DNA of 64,000 nucleotides from Steroidobacter agaridevorans (GTDB lineage: Bacteria > Pseudomonadota > Gammaproteobacteria > Steroidobacterales > Steroidobacteraceae). The stretch covers positions 525,556 through 589,555 of the forward strand of contig NZ_BLJO01000005.1 in the NCBI RefSeq assembly GCF_009932555.1. The letters are read 5' to 3'. The notes under the pieces were generated by a model. That model was given only the letters and a program-made list of their open reading frames with translations. It ran no database searches and was not told the origin of the DNA. How positions within the stretch are numbered: position 1 is the stretch's first letter; the number at the start of each line of letters is the position of its first letter. Made by a program: the position numbers and the translations under genes. This document shows, one piece after another, positions 8,670 to 17,889 of the stretch.

Positions 8670-11081
8670 CTACTCTGCATAACGGGCGACACGAAAGCCC
8701 ACGTCGTTGGCCTGGCTTTCACCGAAACTCCGCGCCGACAGCCGCAGCTCCGTCACGCTCGCCTGTTTCCAGCTGGAACCGCGGATCACGTGCTGCTTGC
8801 CGTCGGCGGGACCGGTCGGATCGACCGCGACCGCGCCGCTGTCCGAACTGACAGTGTAGTAGTCATGTACCCATTCGGCGACGTTGCCGCCCACGTCGAA
8901 CAGACCCAAGGGATTGGCTGGGAATTTGCTGGTCGGCGCGGCGGCGGCGTAGCCGTCGTCGTAATCTGGAATGACATCCTGAACGATCAATCGTGCCGTC
9001 ACATCCGCGTAATTTCCCGAGCGTGGCGTCACTGGCAGCGCATTGCCCCAGGGATAGCGCCGGAACTTGCCGCCGCCTTCGAAACGCGCCATCCATTCCC
9101 ACTCGGCGTCGGTAGGCAACCGATAGCCCGTCGTCAGCGGCTGCACGGCGACCATGCGGCCATCCTTGTTCTGGTACGCCGGCGGCAGCCCATCCTGTTG
9201 CGACAGCCAGTTGCAGTACAAAGCCGCGTCGTTCCAGGTCACGTTCACGGCCGGCTGATTGTCCAGATCGAGCGTGTGCTGGCCGATGATGCCGGAGCGA
9301 TGGTCGGCTTTGAACTTGCGGAACTGGCCGTTGGTGACTTCACTCACTCCCATGTAGAACGGCCGCTTGAACTGCACGTCACGCTGCGCTTCGTTGGCGC
9401 GGCGGCCGGGCTCGCGGCGCGGGCTGCCCATGGTGAAAGAACCCACCGGCATCAGCTTCAACGACAGCTCCGCCTTGCTGCGGATGTTGGTCGGCGTCGC
9501 GGCCATCCTGGTCTGCTCGGGCGTGAGCAGCGTGGTCTCGATCTTCTGCGACACACCGGGCCGCGGCGTGATGCTGGTCTTGTAGGTGACGAAACCGGTC
9601 TTGCGGATCTCGATGTCGTGCGTGGTCGCGACCAGCCGCAATTTCTGATTGGCGGCGCCGGCGGCTTTGCCATCGACGAACACTTGCGCGTCCGCCGGCT
9701 GCACCGCCAGGGTCACTTCGCCGAACACGCCGGAGAGCGGCACGGATAGCGTGCGATCCTCGCCAGCCGTGAGTGAAACCTCACGCGTCGCGGCTTCGTA
9801 GCCCGGCATCGTCAACACGACGTTGTGTGCAATGTCGGGCCGCAATTCCAGCGAGACGGGCGTTTGTCCGCGATAGACGCCGCCGACCGAAACACTCGCC
9901 CCCGAAGGCTCGGAACGCAGCGCCAGCTTGCCATCGGGCAGGCCGAGACGGACCGGGCCGAGATTCATCGCTTCGTTCGCCTTCACCTGCACGTCGGTGG
10001 TCCAGGATTTGAAGCCGGCCATGCGCAGCTCGACCGGATGATTACCGGCGAGAATCTGCGTCGTCAGCGGCGTCACGCCACGCTCTTCGCCATCGACAAC
10101 CAGCATCGCGCCGGCGGGCTCGGAGCTCACGGTGACTTCGGCCCACGCCGGCACCAGCTTCGGCGTGAATGTCTGACTCTTGCCTTCGCCGACGACGTCC
10201 AGCTCGCCGGAGAAAGGTTGATAGCGCGCGGCGGCGATGGCGATCGTGTGCTTGCCGGGCGCAATCGTGAATTCGCCCGGCGCATTGCCGAGCTCTTTGC
10301 CGTCGACGGTGACGCGCGCTTGCGCAGGCACGTCGACCTTCACCTTGCCGGGCAGCTTTTGCAGCTTGAGCGCGAATGTTTGATTCGGCTCCTTGGTGAC
10401 CTTGGCTTGCAATTGCGCCGGCGAAAAGCCTTCCTGCGTCGCCTTGATCAAATAATCGCCCGGCCGCACCAGTACGCGACCGGCGAAACGCACCGCCGGC
10501 AGCGTGCCCTGGATGTCGACTTGCGCGTCGGCAGGATCGGTGCGCACGCTCACCGAGGTCGCGGTGAAAATAAACCAGAGCACGGCCGCCACGAGCGCCG
10601 CGGCCACGCCGGCGACGATTTTCTTGAGATCGAGCCTGACCTTCGGCCCGGCCTTGACCGGATCGCTCGGGCGGAACTGCAACGGATCGATGCGCTCGGC
10701 ATCGCCTTCGCCGCCTTGCAGGCGGGCGGACGGCTCGATGATGGGCGGCGCCGTGATATTGCCGCTGCTGCCGTCGTCGACTTCGACGATGCGCTGATCG
10801 TCACGTTGCGCGAGCAGCCGCAAACGAGCCGCGCCGAAGTTGATCACATCGCCGCTGCGCAGCCACGTGGAGTTCTGCACCGGTACGCCGTTGTGGAGCA
10901 CTTCGACGCCATCGGCGGGCTGCACGAACAGCTGATCTTCGTGCAATCCCAGATACGCTTCCGCGCCTTCGGGCCGGCCGGCCATGACGATGGCGCTGCC
11001 CTGCCCGCCTACCGCGATAGGAAAATCCGTGGCCGTGAATCGGCGCTCGCCCAAGGCCTCGCGAACGATGAGCTCGCTCAA
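8670..11081 (-). CDS. FHA - transmembrane - PEGA repeats - SUMF1/FGE-like fusion protein
   Basis: An 803-residue fusion. Residues 15-95 are an FHA-like cytoplasmic domain ('NSTWLRSGDVINFGAARLRL'). Residues 154-175 form one membrane span ('AALVAAVLWFIFTATSVSV'). From 175 to about 540 there are several PEGA-type beta repeats ('SVRTDPADAQVDIQG', 'SSEPAGAMLVVDGEERG', 'RSEPSGASVSVGGVYRG'). From about 560 to the end there is a SUMF1/formylglycine-generating-enzyme fold ('FTMGSPRREPGRRANEA', 'YRLPTDAEWEWMAR', 'YPWGN', 'GGNVAEWVHDYY'). The two copper-binding Cys of true FGE appear absent near the C-terminus ('TELRLSARS'), so enzymatic activity is doubtful. The start is a TTG overlapping the kinase stop (TTGA), with GAGG seven bases upstream. 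Topology: FHA inside, PEGA/SUMF1 in the periplasm. Confidence 0.85.
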   Translation of the reverse strand: MSELIVREALGERRFTATDFPIAVGGQGSAIVMAGRPEGAEAYLGLHEDQLFVQPADGVEVLHNGVPVQNSTWLRSGDVINFGAARLRLLAQRDDQRIVEVDDGSSGNITAPPIIEPSARLQGGEGDAERIDPLQFRPSDPVKAGPKVRLDLKKIVAGVAAALVAAVLWFIFTATSVSVRTDPADAQVDIQGTLPAVRFAGRVLVRPGDYLIKATQEGFSPAQLQAKVTKEPNQTFALKLQKLPGKVKVDVPAQARVTVDGKELGNAPGEFTIAPGKHTIAIAAARYQPFSGELDVVGEGKSQTFTPKLVPAWAEVTVSSEPAGAMLVVDGEERGVTPLTTQILAGNHPVELRMAGFKSWTTDVQVKANEAMNLGPVRLGLPDGKLALRSEPSGASVSVGGVYRGQTPVSLELRPDIAHNVVLTMPGYEAATREVSLTAGEDRTLSVPLSGVFGEVTLAVQPADAQVFVDGKAAGAANQKLRLVATTHDIEIRKTGFVTYKTSITPRPGVSQKIETTLLTPEQTRMAATPTNIRSKAELSLKLMPVGSFTMGSPRREPGRRANEAQRDVQFKRPFYMGVSEVTNGQFRKFKADHRSGIIGQHTLDLDNQPAVNVTWNDAALYCNWLSQQDGLPPAYQNKDGRMVAVQPLTTGYRLPTDAEWEWMARFEGGGKFRRYPWGNALPVTPRSGNYADVTARLIVQDVIPDYDDGYAAAAPTSKFPANPLGLFDVGGNVAEWVHDYYTVSSDSGAVAVDPTGPADGKQHVIRGSSWKQASVTELRLSARSFGESQANDVGFRVARYAE

Positions 11082-13420
11082 ATCTTATCCTCGCAGCGAA
11101 TCACGACCGGCTCCGGCGCTGCTCCCGGCATCACGCTGATTTCTCGCCGCACGTCGCGATAGCCGGGTCGCGTGCCGACCACGGTATAGCTGCCTGGGAC
11201 GAGATCCAGGGAGCGTTGTTCGAACGCTCCGAGGACGCCAACGCGATAGATGGTCACTTGAGTAACGTTGTCCGAACGCAGGGCGACCGGTACCGGCACG
11301 TCGGCACGCGCCAGCCATTCGCCCAGTGTCTTGATCTGCTTGCTCAGGATCGGGCCGGGATTGGCGATGCCCGCCGCCCGCGACAATGTTTCTTTCGCCA
11401 CGACCCGCACCGACTGACTGAACAGACGCTCGGGTTGCGTGAGATACATTTCCAGCTGCTCGTTCAACGCGGCGCGCGGCGACGTGCGAGCGGCGCCGTC
11501 GTTCGCCGCGGCCACGGTCGAATCGAGCTCGAGCACGCTGCGATAGACCTTGAGCGCCTCGGCCCACTTCTCTTGCGACTCGAGCTGCTGGGCTTCCTGC
11601 AACTTCACGCCGATCACGCCGGTGCGCTGCTCTTGTTCGATCTGCCGCAACGCCTGCGGAATCTCCGGTGCGTCGGGACGAATGCGGCGCGCAGCTTCGA
11701 ATGCTTCACGTGCTTGCGAGTAATTTGTGGCCGCGAGGGCGCTGTAACCTCTCGCCATCGCGCTTGCGAATGCATCGGCGGCCTGTCGCGAAGTGATGCG
11801 CGCAATGCCTTCACTCGCGCGCGTTGCTTCCGCATCGAGGGCCAGTGCTTTCTGGAAGTTTTCGAGAGCCGGTGTCGCGTTGCCTTCCTTCTCCTGACCT
11901 TCCGCCTTGGTGAGCAGGGCCAGAACCTGATCCAACGTACCCGCGCGCTTCAGACCACGCGAGGCGACCTGATTGTTCGGCTCGATCTTCAGCGCCAGCT
12001 CGAACGCAGCTTTGGCGTCTTCGGAACGACCCTCCTGCAACGCTGCGGCGCCAGCCTTCAATTGCTCGGCCAGTACCTGCGGGGCGCGCTTCTCGACGAT
12101 ATCGAGCAGCGGCGTAATCTCGTTGAGCTTCTGCTCGGCGGCGGTGTAGTCGCGGGCGGTTGCGTCTTGATCGGCCGCTGCCAGTAAGGAGTTCGCGCGC
12201 CCGAATTCTTCACCGCCCCACTGAGCGGCGGCACGCGCATTGAGCTTCTGCAGACGCTCGTCGATGGCGGTGCGCAGTTCTTCGGCTGCCTGCTTCGCTT
12301 TCGCCAGAGCCGCGAAATCGAGCTCCTTTTTCTCGGCCGCCTTCTCGTCGACTTTGGGAGCGACGGCCGCGGCGACCGGCGCCTTCTGAGCGGGCGGCTC
12401 GCGCTCCATCACTTTGGGTAACACGAAGAACACCACGCCGATGGCAACCAGCCCGAGCGCCACCAGCGACGCACCCAAGCCGCGTCGGAAACCTTGACGA
12501 CGCAGATCGTCCTCATTGACGCGCGGGCCAGTCGTGCGCTGCCACTCGCTACGCAACGGCTCGCCCTGCCCTGGCGGCGGACGCAAACCGGGCGGCTCGA
12601 TTTTCACCGAAGCAGGCTTGATGGGTGCAGGCTCGTTCATATCGCTCATCATCGCAGGCGGCGGCAGACTCGCAAGCGCCGCGCGCAATTCTCTTTCGAC
12701 ACTTCCCATGTCCGCAGGCCGGTCCTCCGCCCGTCGCGCGAGCAGTCTGCCGATCAGCTGCGCAAGGGCCGGCGGCACGTCGGCCGGCGGTGGCGCAGGC
12801 TCTCGCGTTACGTCTCTCGCCGCCGCCGCGTCCGGATAAAACGGCGGATAGCCTGACAATAACTCGTAGAGCAGCGCGCCAAAACCATACATATCGTCCG
12901 CGACACTCACCGGCGCACCGGCGAGCTGCTGCGGGCTGGCACTGAATGGCGAGCCCCGCGTGAGCGCGCCGAAATCCGCCAGCAACGGCGTGCCGTCCGC
13001 ACTCAACAGCACATTCGCGGGCTTCACATCCCGATGGACGATGCCCGCCGCATGCGCTGTCGCCAGTGCCGACGCGATCGGAATCGTCGCTCTCAGGATC
13101 TCGCCACAACTGCGACCGCGCAGCTGAGTCAGATCGCCACCCGCGGCGTAGTCCATCGCGATCCAGGCGTACTGCGCCGACCGCTGCAGCCCTTCGACTC
13201 GCAGAATATTCGGATGGTCGAGCGCCGCGACGCGCGCGTACTCGTCGTGCAAAGCCGCGCAGGTTGCAATGTCCTGCGCCAACTCGGACGACAGAATCTT
13301 GACCGCGACCGGGTCGCGGCGTTCACGTTCTTGCGCGAGCCAGACTTCGCCGCTGCCCCCGGCACTCAACCGACGCACCAGGACGAGACTGCGAGACAGT
13401 TCCTGCCCGCGCTCCAGCAT
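11078..13420 (-). CDS. Transmembrane Ser/Thr protein kinase with periplasmic TPR and PEGA-like region
   Basis: A 780-residue Hanks-type kinase. The N-terminal kinase domain has a Gly-rich loop ('LSAGGSGEVWLA', near 18), the VAVK lysine near 41, the catalytic loop 'VHRDVKPANVLL' near 127, and the DFG motif 'LLADFGALTRG' near 148; all key residues are present. A Pro-rich juxtamembrane linker leads to one span at about 315-334 ('LVALGLVAIGVVFFVLP'). The outer half contains helical TPR-like repeats (about 370-660) and ends in a PEGA-like module ('DLVPGSYTVVGTRPGYRDV'). It probably phosphorylates cytoplasmic operon proteins in response to an envelope signal; the FHA domains of two neighbours are natural readers. 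The start ATG lacks a clear Shine-Dalgarno sequence. Confidence 0.92.
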   Translation of the reverse strand: MLERGQELSRSLVLVRRLSAGGSGEVWLAQERERRDPVAVKILSSELAQDIATCAALHDEYARVAALDHPNILRVEGLQRSAQYAWIAMDYAAGGDLTQLRGRSCGEILRATIPIASALATAHAAGIVHRDVKPANVLLSADGTPLLADFGALTRGSPFSASPQQLAGAPVSVADDMYGFGALLYELLSGYPPFYPDAAAARDVTREPAPPPADVPPALAQLIGRLLARRAEDRPADMGSVERELRAALASLPPPAMMSDMNEPAPIKPASVKIEPPGLRPPPGQGEPLRSEWQRTTGPRVNEDDLRRQGFRRGLGASLVALGLVAIGVVFFVLPKVMEREPPAQKAPVAAAVAPKVDEKAAEKKELDFAALAKAKQAAEELRTAIDERLQKLNARAAAQWGGEEFGRANSLLAAADQDATARDYTAAEQKLNEITPLLDIVEKRAPQVLAEQLKAGAAALQEGRSEDAKAAFELALKIEPNNQVASRGLKRAGTLDQVLALLTKAEGQEKEGNATPALENFQKALALDAEATRASEGIARITSRQAADAFASAMARGYSALAATNYSQAREAFEAARRIRPDAPEIPQALRQIEQEQRTGVIGVKLQEAQQLESQEKWAEALKVYRSVLELDSTVAAANDGAARTSPRAALNEQLEMYLTQPERLFSQSVRVVAKETLSRAAGIANPGPILSKQIKTLGEWLARADVPVPVALRSDNVTQVTIYRVGVLGAFEQRSLDLVPGSYTVVGTRPGYRDVRREISVMPGAAPEPVVIRCEDKI

Positions 13421-13454
13421 GACGAATGTGTGCTTGGATCGGGCGGTTGGCGAG

Positions 13455-14708
13455 TTATCCGCCGCCGGTCTCGGCCTTGGGAGCAGCCGCCTTCGAAGCA
13501 GTTTCCTCCGGTACTGGGGTCACGGGCACCGGCGCGCCGGTTTCGTTTTCGTAGAGCTCTTTGAGCAAGCGCCGCCATTCGGTGTACTGCTCTTCGGCCG
13601 TGCCTTTGAGCTGCAGCGTGCGGCCTTCCACTTCGACCACCATGGGTTGCACTTCGGCCTGGAACGATTCACCCAACTGCTTCAACGAGTCGGAGTGCAG
13701 TTTCACTTCCGCCCCCTTGTCGAAGCCGCTCTTCACGGCATATGCGCCGCCGAAGATCGCACCGGTGGCAGCGGCCTGCCCGGCATATGTATTCGCTTCC
13801 GCACCGACTACGAGGCCGCCGACGATCGCCGCTGCGCCGAGCAGCTTGCGCGTGATCGCCGAGCGCTTCGCTTCGTCCTTCGCTTCCAGCTCGGAGTAGC
13901 TGTAGCGGCGCCAGTTCGTGTACGGCTCGGACATGTTTTCCGAGAACAGCGAGTAGTGCTCGTTGATCGTGTCGAGCAGGGCGTAATCGCGCTCCCGGAT
14001 CCGATCCATCCGCTGCAGCATCGGATCGTCTTCGGACGGCAGGCGCACGACCTGCTTCATGCCCTTCTTGTCCTCGGTCATGTAGTTGCTGAAGGCATAC
14101 GGCGCGAGATCGGACGCGAAGCGCAGCTCGGATACACGACGCACGTTTTCCAGATCGGCGGCGGTCATCTGCTGGCGGAACACGAGCATGTCGTTGGCCA
14201 GCGTGTTGTACATGTTCTGGAAAGGATCGCGCGGCTTGCCGGTTTGATCCTTATACGAACGTGTGTCGGCGAGCTGGTTGTACTCGCGCTTGAACCATTG
14301 CCGGCCGGTCGCGTCGACCACGGTGATTTCGGCGCGCAGCACCTGCCCGGTCGACTCGATGATCTTGCCGGAGACATAAACGTCGAGCGCCTCGGCGTCT
14401 TGCGGCATCACGCGCACCTGGCCCCACTGGCCGGTGCCTTCGAGCGTGTTACGCAACTGCATGGGCAGGAAGCGCGCTTCGGCTTTGCGCACTTCGGGGA
14501 AGATGTGCTCTTCCTCCATCTTCTTTTCGTCCTTGGGCAGGTTCTCTTCGAACAGCCGCACACCGACGTCGAGCAGCTGCGCTTCGGGTATCTCGGTCGC
14601 GGCCTGTATGGCCTTCACCCGCTGCTGCGGGCGGGTCTCGTGAGTGACACATCCAGCCGCGCCCAGGGCGGCCACCGACAGGAAGATTAGAGCAAGCGTG
14701 CGCTTCAT
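13455..14708 (-). CDS. Lipoprotein of unknown family with central Gly/Ala-rich hydrophobic segment
   Basis: ATG at 14708 is chosen because it begins a lipoprotein signal ('MKRTLALIFLSVAALGAAGC', Cys 20); the longer frame to 14753 would hide the signal. The 417-residue product has a mixed alpha/beta N-terminal half ('DVYVSGKIIESTGQVLRAEI') resembling periplasmic assembly lipoproteins. A Gly/Ala-rich hydrophobic stretch around residues 285-330 ('LLGAAAIVGGLVVGAEANTY') could be a membrane-interacting hairpin. The end is charged, then 'PVPVTPVPEE'. No confident family. It lies 34 bases before the kinase gene and 105 bases after the Gly-rich gene, so it is probably in the same transcript and located in the periplasm or outer membrane. 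Confidence 0.7.
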   Translation of the reverse strand: MKRTLALIFLSVAALGAAGCVTHETRPQQRVKAIQAATEIPEAQLLDVGVRLFEENLPKDEKKMEEEHIFPEVRKAEARFLPMQLRNTLEGTGQWGQVRVMPQDAEALDVYVSGKIIESTGQVLRAEITVVDATGRQWFKREYNQLADTRSYKDQTGKPRDPFQNMYNTLANDMLVFRQQMTAADLENVRRVSELRFASDLAPYAFSNYMTEDKKGMKQVVRLPSEDDPMLQRMDRIRERDYALLDTINEHYSLFSENMSEPYTNWRRYSYSELEAKDEAKRSAITRKLLGAAAIVGGLVVGAEANTYAGQAAATGAIFGGAYAVKSGFDKGAEVKLHSDSLKQLGESFQAEVQPMVVEVEGRTLQLKGTAEEQYTEWRRLLKELYENETGAPVPVTPVPEETASKAAAPKAETGGG

Positions 14709-14813
14709 AACTTTCAACCTGAGCCGTTCTTGTCGCTGCCTGACCTGCCCCATTGACCTGATTCGTTCCGCCAGTTTTTCGTTTTTGCTTCAGCTCATCG
14801 AGGAAGGGGGCCC

Positions 14814-16658
14814 TCAGGTCCCCTTCTTATAATTCCGATACTCCTGCCAGAGTTTCTCGCGCAGCTCCGGATCGGTTTCGTTCATTGCGGCTTCGCGCAA
14901 CTGACGGGCGACGATGTCGTCGTCGCTGCCATCCGGAATGCCCGCGGGCACCGTGTTCGGACCGCTGCCGCCGCTGGCGCCGCCGCCAACGCCGCCACCA
15001 CCGCCCTGGCTGCCACCCTGACCCTGGCCTTGCCCTTGTCCCTGACCCTGGCCCTGGCCCTGGCCTTGTCCCTGACCTTGACCATTGCGACCCTGGCCAC
15101 CGCCATTGCCGCCTTGACCTTCGCCGCCGCCGGCTCCTTCGCCGTCGCCACCGGCGCCTTGAGCGCCAGCGCCCTGACCGTCGCTGCCGTCACCGTTGCC
15201 TTGTCCACCGCCGCCGCCGCGGCCGTTGCCGCGCTGCCCGGCGATGTCGGCCTGCTCTCTGCGCATGCGGCCGTCGAAGATGCTGAACGATTCGTCGAAC
15301 TTGCGATCGATCTGCGCGGTGCGTTCGCCGCCGGTCATCGGACCGCCGCCGCCACCGCCATCTCCGCCGCCGCCCTGTGAACCTTGAGCACCGCCGCCTT
15401 GACCTTGGGCGCCGCCACCGCCAGCGGCTCCGCCCCCGGCCGACGGATAACCGCCGCCGCCACCCGCAGAGCCGCCACCCATGGCGCCAGCGCCACCTGC
15501 GGCGCCTCCGCCGCCAGCAGAACCGCCGCCTTGCATTCCACCGCCACCCGCAGCGCCGCCGGCAGATCCACCGCCCTGCGCGCCGCCGCCACCTTGCATG
15601 CCGCCGCCGTTTGCTCCGGCGCCGCCAGCCGCACCGCCGCCGCCCTGCATGCCACCGGCATTTGCTCCGGCACCACCAGCTGCGCCGCCGCCTTGCATAC
15701 CGCCACTGGCTCCGCCACCGCCGGCTGCACCGCCGCCAGCCGCGCCGCCTGCCGAGCCACCGCCACCGGCCGATCCGCCGGCCGCGCCACCGCCGCCGCT
15801 GGATCCTTTGAAGATGCTTTCGTTCTGGGAGCCGCCGCCGGATGTGCCGCCGCTCGAAGAATCTTGCGAGCCGGCTGAACCGCCGCCGCCTTGAGCGCCG
15901 CCGCCCTGGGCTCCGCCGCTGCTTCCACCGCCGCCAGTGCTCGGCAAGCCGCCGCTCTGGTCTCCACCGGCACCGCCGGTGCTAGGCGAAGGCACACCGA
16001 CCGAGGGCAAACCAGCGCCCGGCAGTGAAGTACCGACAGTTACATTCGGACTGGAAGAACCGCCGCCGCTTTGGCCGCCGCTCGAACCCGAGGAGCCGCC
16101 CGCAGCGCCACCGGATTGACCGCCCGCTCCACCGGCTGAGCCATCGGATCCACCTTGCGATCCACCGCCCTGACTGCCACCGCCTTGCGATCCGCCAGAG
16201 CTGCCGCCTGACGAACCACCGGCGTTCGCGCCACCGCCACTCTGTCCGCCGGACTGGCCGCCGCCACCCATGGAGCCGCCCTGACTGCCCTGCGAAGAAG
16301 ACGAAGAGGGCATGCCCGACGCGCCGCCACCGCCGCTCGCGCCACCGGACGAGGGCATTCCGCCACTCGAACGGCTGCCGCCGCTCGATCCGCCGCTGGG
16401 CATGCTGCTGGATGAACCGCCGGAAGATCCGCCGCCACCGCTAGAGCCGGACGATCCGCCGGAGGAGCCAGAGGAGCCGCCGCTCGGCATGCTGCTCGAA
16501 GGCATCGATGAGGAAGATTGCTGTTGTGGGCAACCGCCCATGAGGAAGGCGGAGACGGAGCCGACGAGCACACATTGCACGGCCAGCGTCAGCCGACGCT
16601 TGCTCGTCGCTGGCAGCTCTGGCGCGGTGGCCGGAATCCGAGTGGGTTGACTCTGCAT
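14814..16658 (-). CDS. Large Gly/Ser-rich low-complexity lipoprotein
   Basis: ATG at 16658 has a strong GGAAGGAGAGGAC upstream, so the longer frame to 16706 is rejected. The 614-residue protein has a lipobox 'FLMGGC' (Cys 43) followed by about 400 residues dominated by Gly, Ser, Ala and Gln, including 'GGMQGGGAAGGAGANAGG'-type units and a GQ dipeptide run. A short ordered island ('FDESFSIFDGRMRREQADIA') and a charged C-terminus ('DDIVARQLREAAMNETDPEL') are the only conserved-looking parts. The low-complexity region is GC-extreme and will resemble short tandem repeats in DNA. It is probably a flexible surface or periplasmic spacer attached to a lipid anchor. The C-terminal helix may dock to another operon product. 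Function unknown. Confidence 0.75.
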   Translation of the reverse strand: MQSQPTRIPATAPELPATSKRRLTLAVQCVLVGSVSAFLMGGCPQQQSSSSMPSSSMPSGGSSGSSGGSSGSSGGGGSSGGSSSSMPSGGSSGGSRSSGGMPSSGGASGGGGASGMPSSSSSQGSQGGSMGGGGQSGGQSGGGANAGGSSGGSSGGSQGGGSQGGGSQGGSDGSAGGAGGQSGGAAGGSSGSSGGQSGGGSSSPNVTVGTSLPGAGLPSVGVPSPSTGGAGGDQSGGLPSTGGGGSSGGAQGGGAQGGGGSAGSQDSSSGGTSGGGSQNESIFKGSSGGGGAAGGSAGGGGSAGGAAGGGAAGGGGASGGMQGGGAAGGAGANAGGMQGGGGAAGGAGANGGGMQGGGGAQGGGSAGGAAGGGGMQGGGSAGGGGAAGGAGAMGGGSAGGGGGYPSAGGGAAGGGGAQGQGGGAQGSQGGGGDGGGGGGPMTGGERTAQIDRKFDESFSIFDGRMRREQADIAGQRGNGRGGGGGQGNGDGSDGQGAGAQGAGGDGEGAGGGEGQGGNGGGQGRNGQGQGQGQGQGQGQGQGQGQGQGGSQGGGGGVGGGASGGSGPNTVPAGIPDGSDDDIVARQLREAAMNETDPELREKLWQEYRNYKKGT

Positions 16659-16830
16659 GTCCTCTCCTTCCTTTCCCCAGGCGCACATGAGGACGCATGA
16701 CGCCAAAAGGAACTGTGCGACCGATCAGCTGAACGCGCGCTGACCCGAGTCGGTCGAGGTCAGCCCACGTTCGATGGATGTGCCGCCTCCAAGTTCAATG
16801 CACGAAAAACGAGTTCGGGCCACGCGCCGC

Positions 16831-17613
16831 TCAATTCGGCGACACTGCCACCGTCTCCTCGTCTCCCGTACCCATCAAAAACGACTTCAGCTGCCCCGCG
16901 AGCCGATCGCAGGCGGTGCTCTGCACCGGCGCGATCAGCGGAATCGGAGCGATGGCGCCGATCATTACCGACGTGCCCTTCACATCGGTGGTGAGACTGC
17001 CGGCGCTGATGCCCTGGCGCAGATCCCAGACCGTCGCTTCATAATCCGAGGACTTCTCCCACCAGCCCAGGCCCAGACAGCCGGCGCCACCGGGACCGGC
17101 CGCGCAGGCGATGCTGCCGCCGCCGTCAGTCTTTTGCGTCACGCCGTCGACCCACACGATGTAACGCACGCCCATCTCAGCGACCCGTTCGGACACGCCG
17201 GGACGTGCGAGAAACGCGCTGAATCCCTGCGCGTTGGCGGGCGCAGTGCTGGGTTCGAGCCAGGGATACAACGCGTCGACGAAATAATGATCCGCGTAAA
17301 TCTGGAAGGGGCCCTTGCTCAGGTTGCTGCGAGGTTCGAATTGCTTGCCCGCGCGTTGCCTCTCGGCAACGCTGGCGGAGACCGATTCGCCGACCAGCTC
17401 GCGCTCCAGACAATCGAGAAATTTGTCTTCCGTGCCCGTGCCTTCCAGATGCGGCTTGGCGAGCAGCACGATCGCCTCTTGCGAACTGATTTGCGTGGGC
17501 GCCTCACGCAGCTCCTCGATCTTCGCGGTCATGCAGCCGCTGGTCAGAAGCGTCGTGCCCAGCGCCGCGATGGCCATCGCGAGACGCGGCGAGACAGTGA
17601 CACCAGAGTTCAT
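16831..17613 (-). CDS. Lipoprotein, probable first gene of the vWA-kinase operon
   Basis: A 260-residue protein with a lipoprotein signal ('ALGTTLLTSGC', Cys 27). The mature region contains 'AIVLLAKPHLEGTGTEDKFL' and 'MGVRYIVWVDGVTQ', a pattern seen in periplasmic proteins that gauge or assemble envelope structures, but no named family can be assigned. It also has a Cys-containing loop ('SIACAAGPGGAGCLGLGW'). It is 172 bases upstream of the Gly-rich lipoprotein, the largest gap in the gene run, so it could be transcribed separately or as the first gene of the operon. No sigma-70 or EcfG-type promoter was confidently seen before it. Confidence 0.65.
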   Translation of the reverse strand: MNSGVTVSPRLAMAIAALGTTLLTSGCMTAKIEELREAPTQISSQEAIVLLAKPHLEGTGTEDKFLDCLERELVGESVSASVAERQRAGKQFEPRSNLSKGPFQIYADHYFVDALYPWLEPSTAPANAQGFSAFLARPGVSERVAEMGVRYIVWVDGVTQKTDGGGSIACAAGPGGAGCLGLGWWEKSSDYEATVWDLRQGISAGSLTTDVKGTSVMIGAIAPIPLIAPVQSTACDRLAGQLKSFLMGTGDEETVAVSPN

Positions 17614-17889
17614 TGATCTTCTCCAGGAAGTTCAGGTCGAGGATCAATCCGTCCTGAAGCGTTCGCCGACTTACGGCAATCCGATTCGCTTCCTGCGTCG
17701 GCTCGCCGGCCGCGTCGCGCCCGACCTTTACGATCGAGTATACGCCAGCCATTCATACGTCAATGCCGGGAAAACGCGCAAGCACCTCGGATGCTCAATC
17801 GCGAATTAAAGAGAGAATGTCAAATAGGCCTTTGGGCCAATCCTTGCGGCGCTGTGAATGTGACAGCCGCGCGAGAGCGCGACGGCGCT

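Noticed and set aside
14803-14826. GAAGGGG/CCCCTTC hairpin at the end of the Gly-rich lipoprotein gene
   Set aside because: Overlaps the coding end, has a 10-base loop and no T tract on either strand; not convincing as a terminator.
14990-16500. Short DNA repeats resembling a repeat array
   Set aside because: These are Gly/Ser/Gln codon repeats within the low-complexity lipoprotein gene; no spacer-repeat regularity, so not CRISPR.
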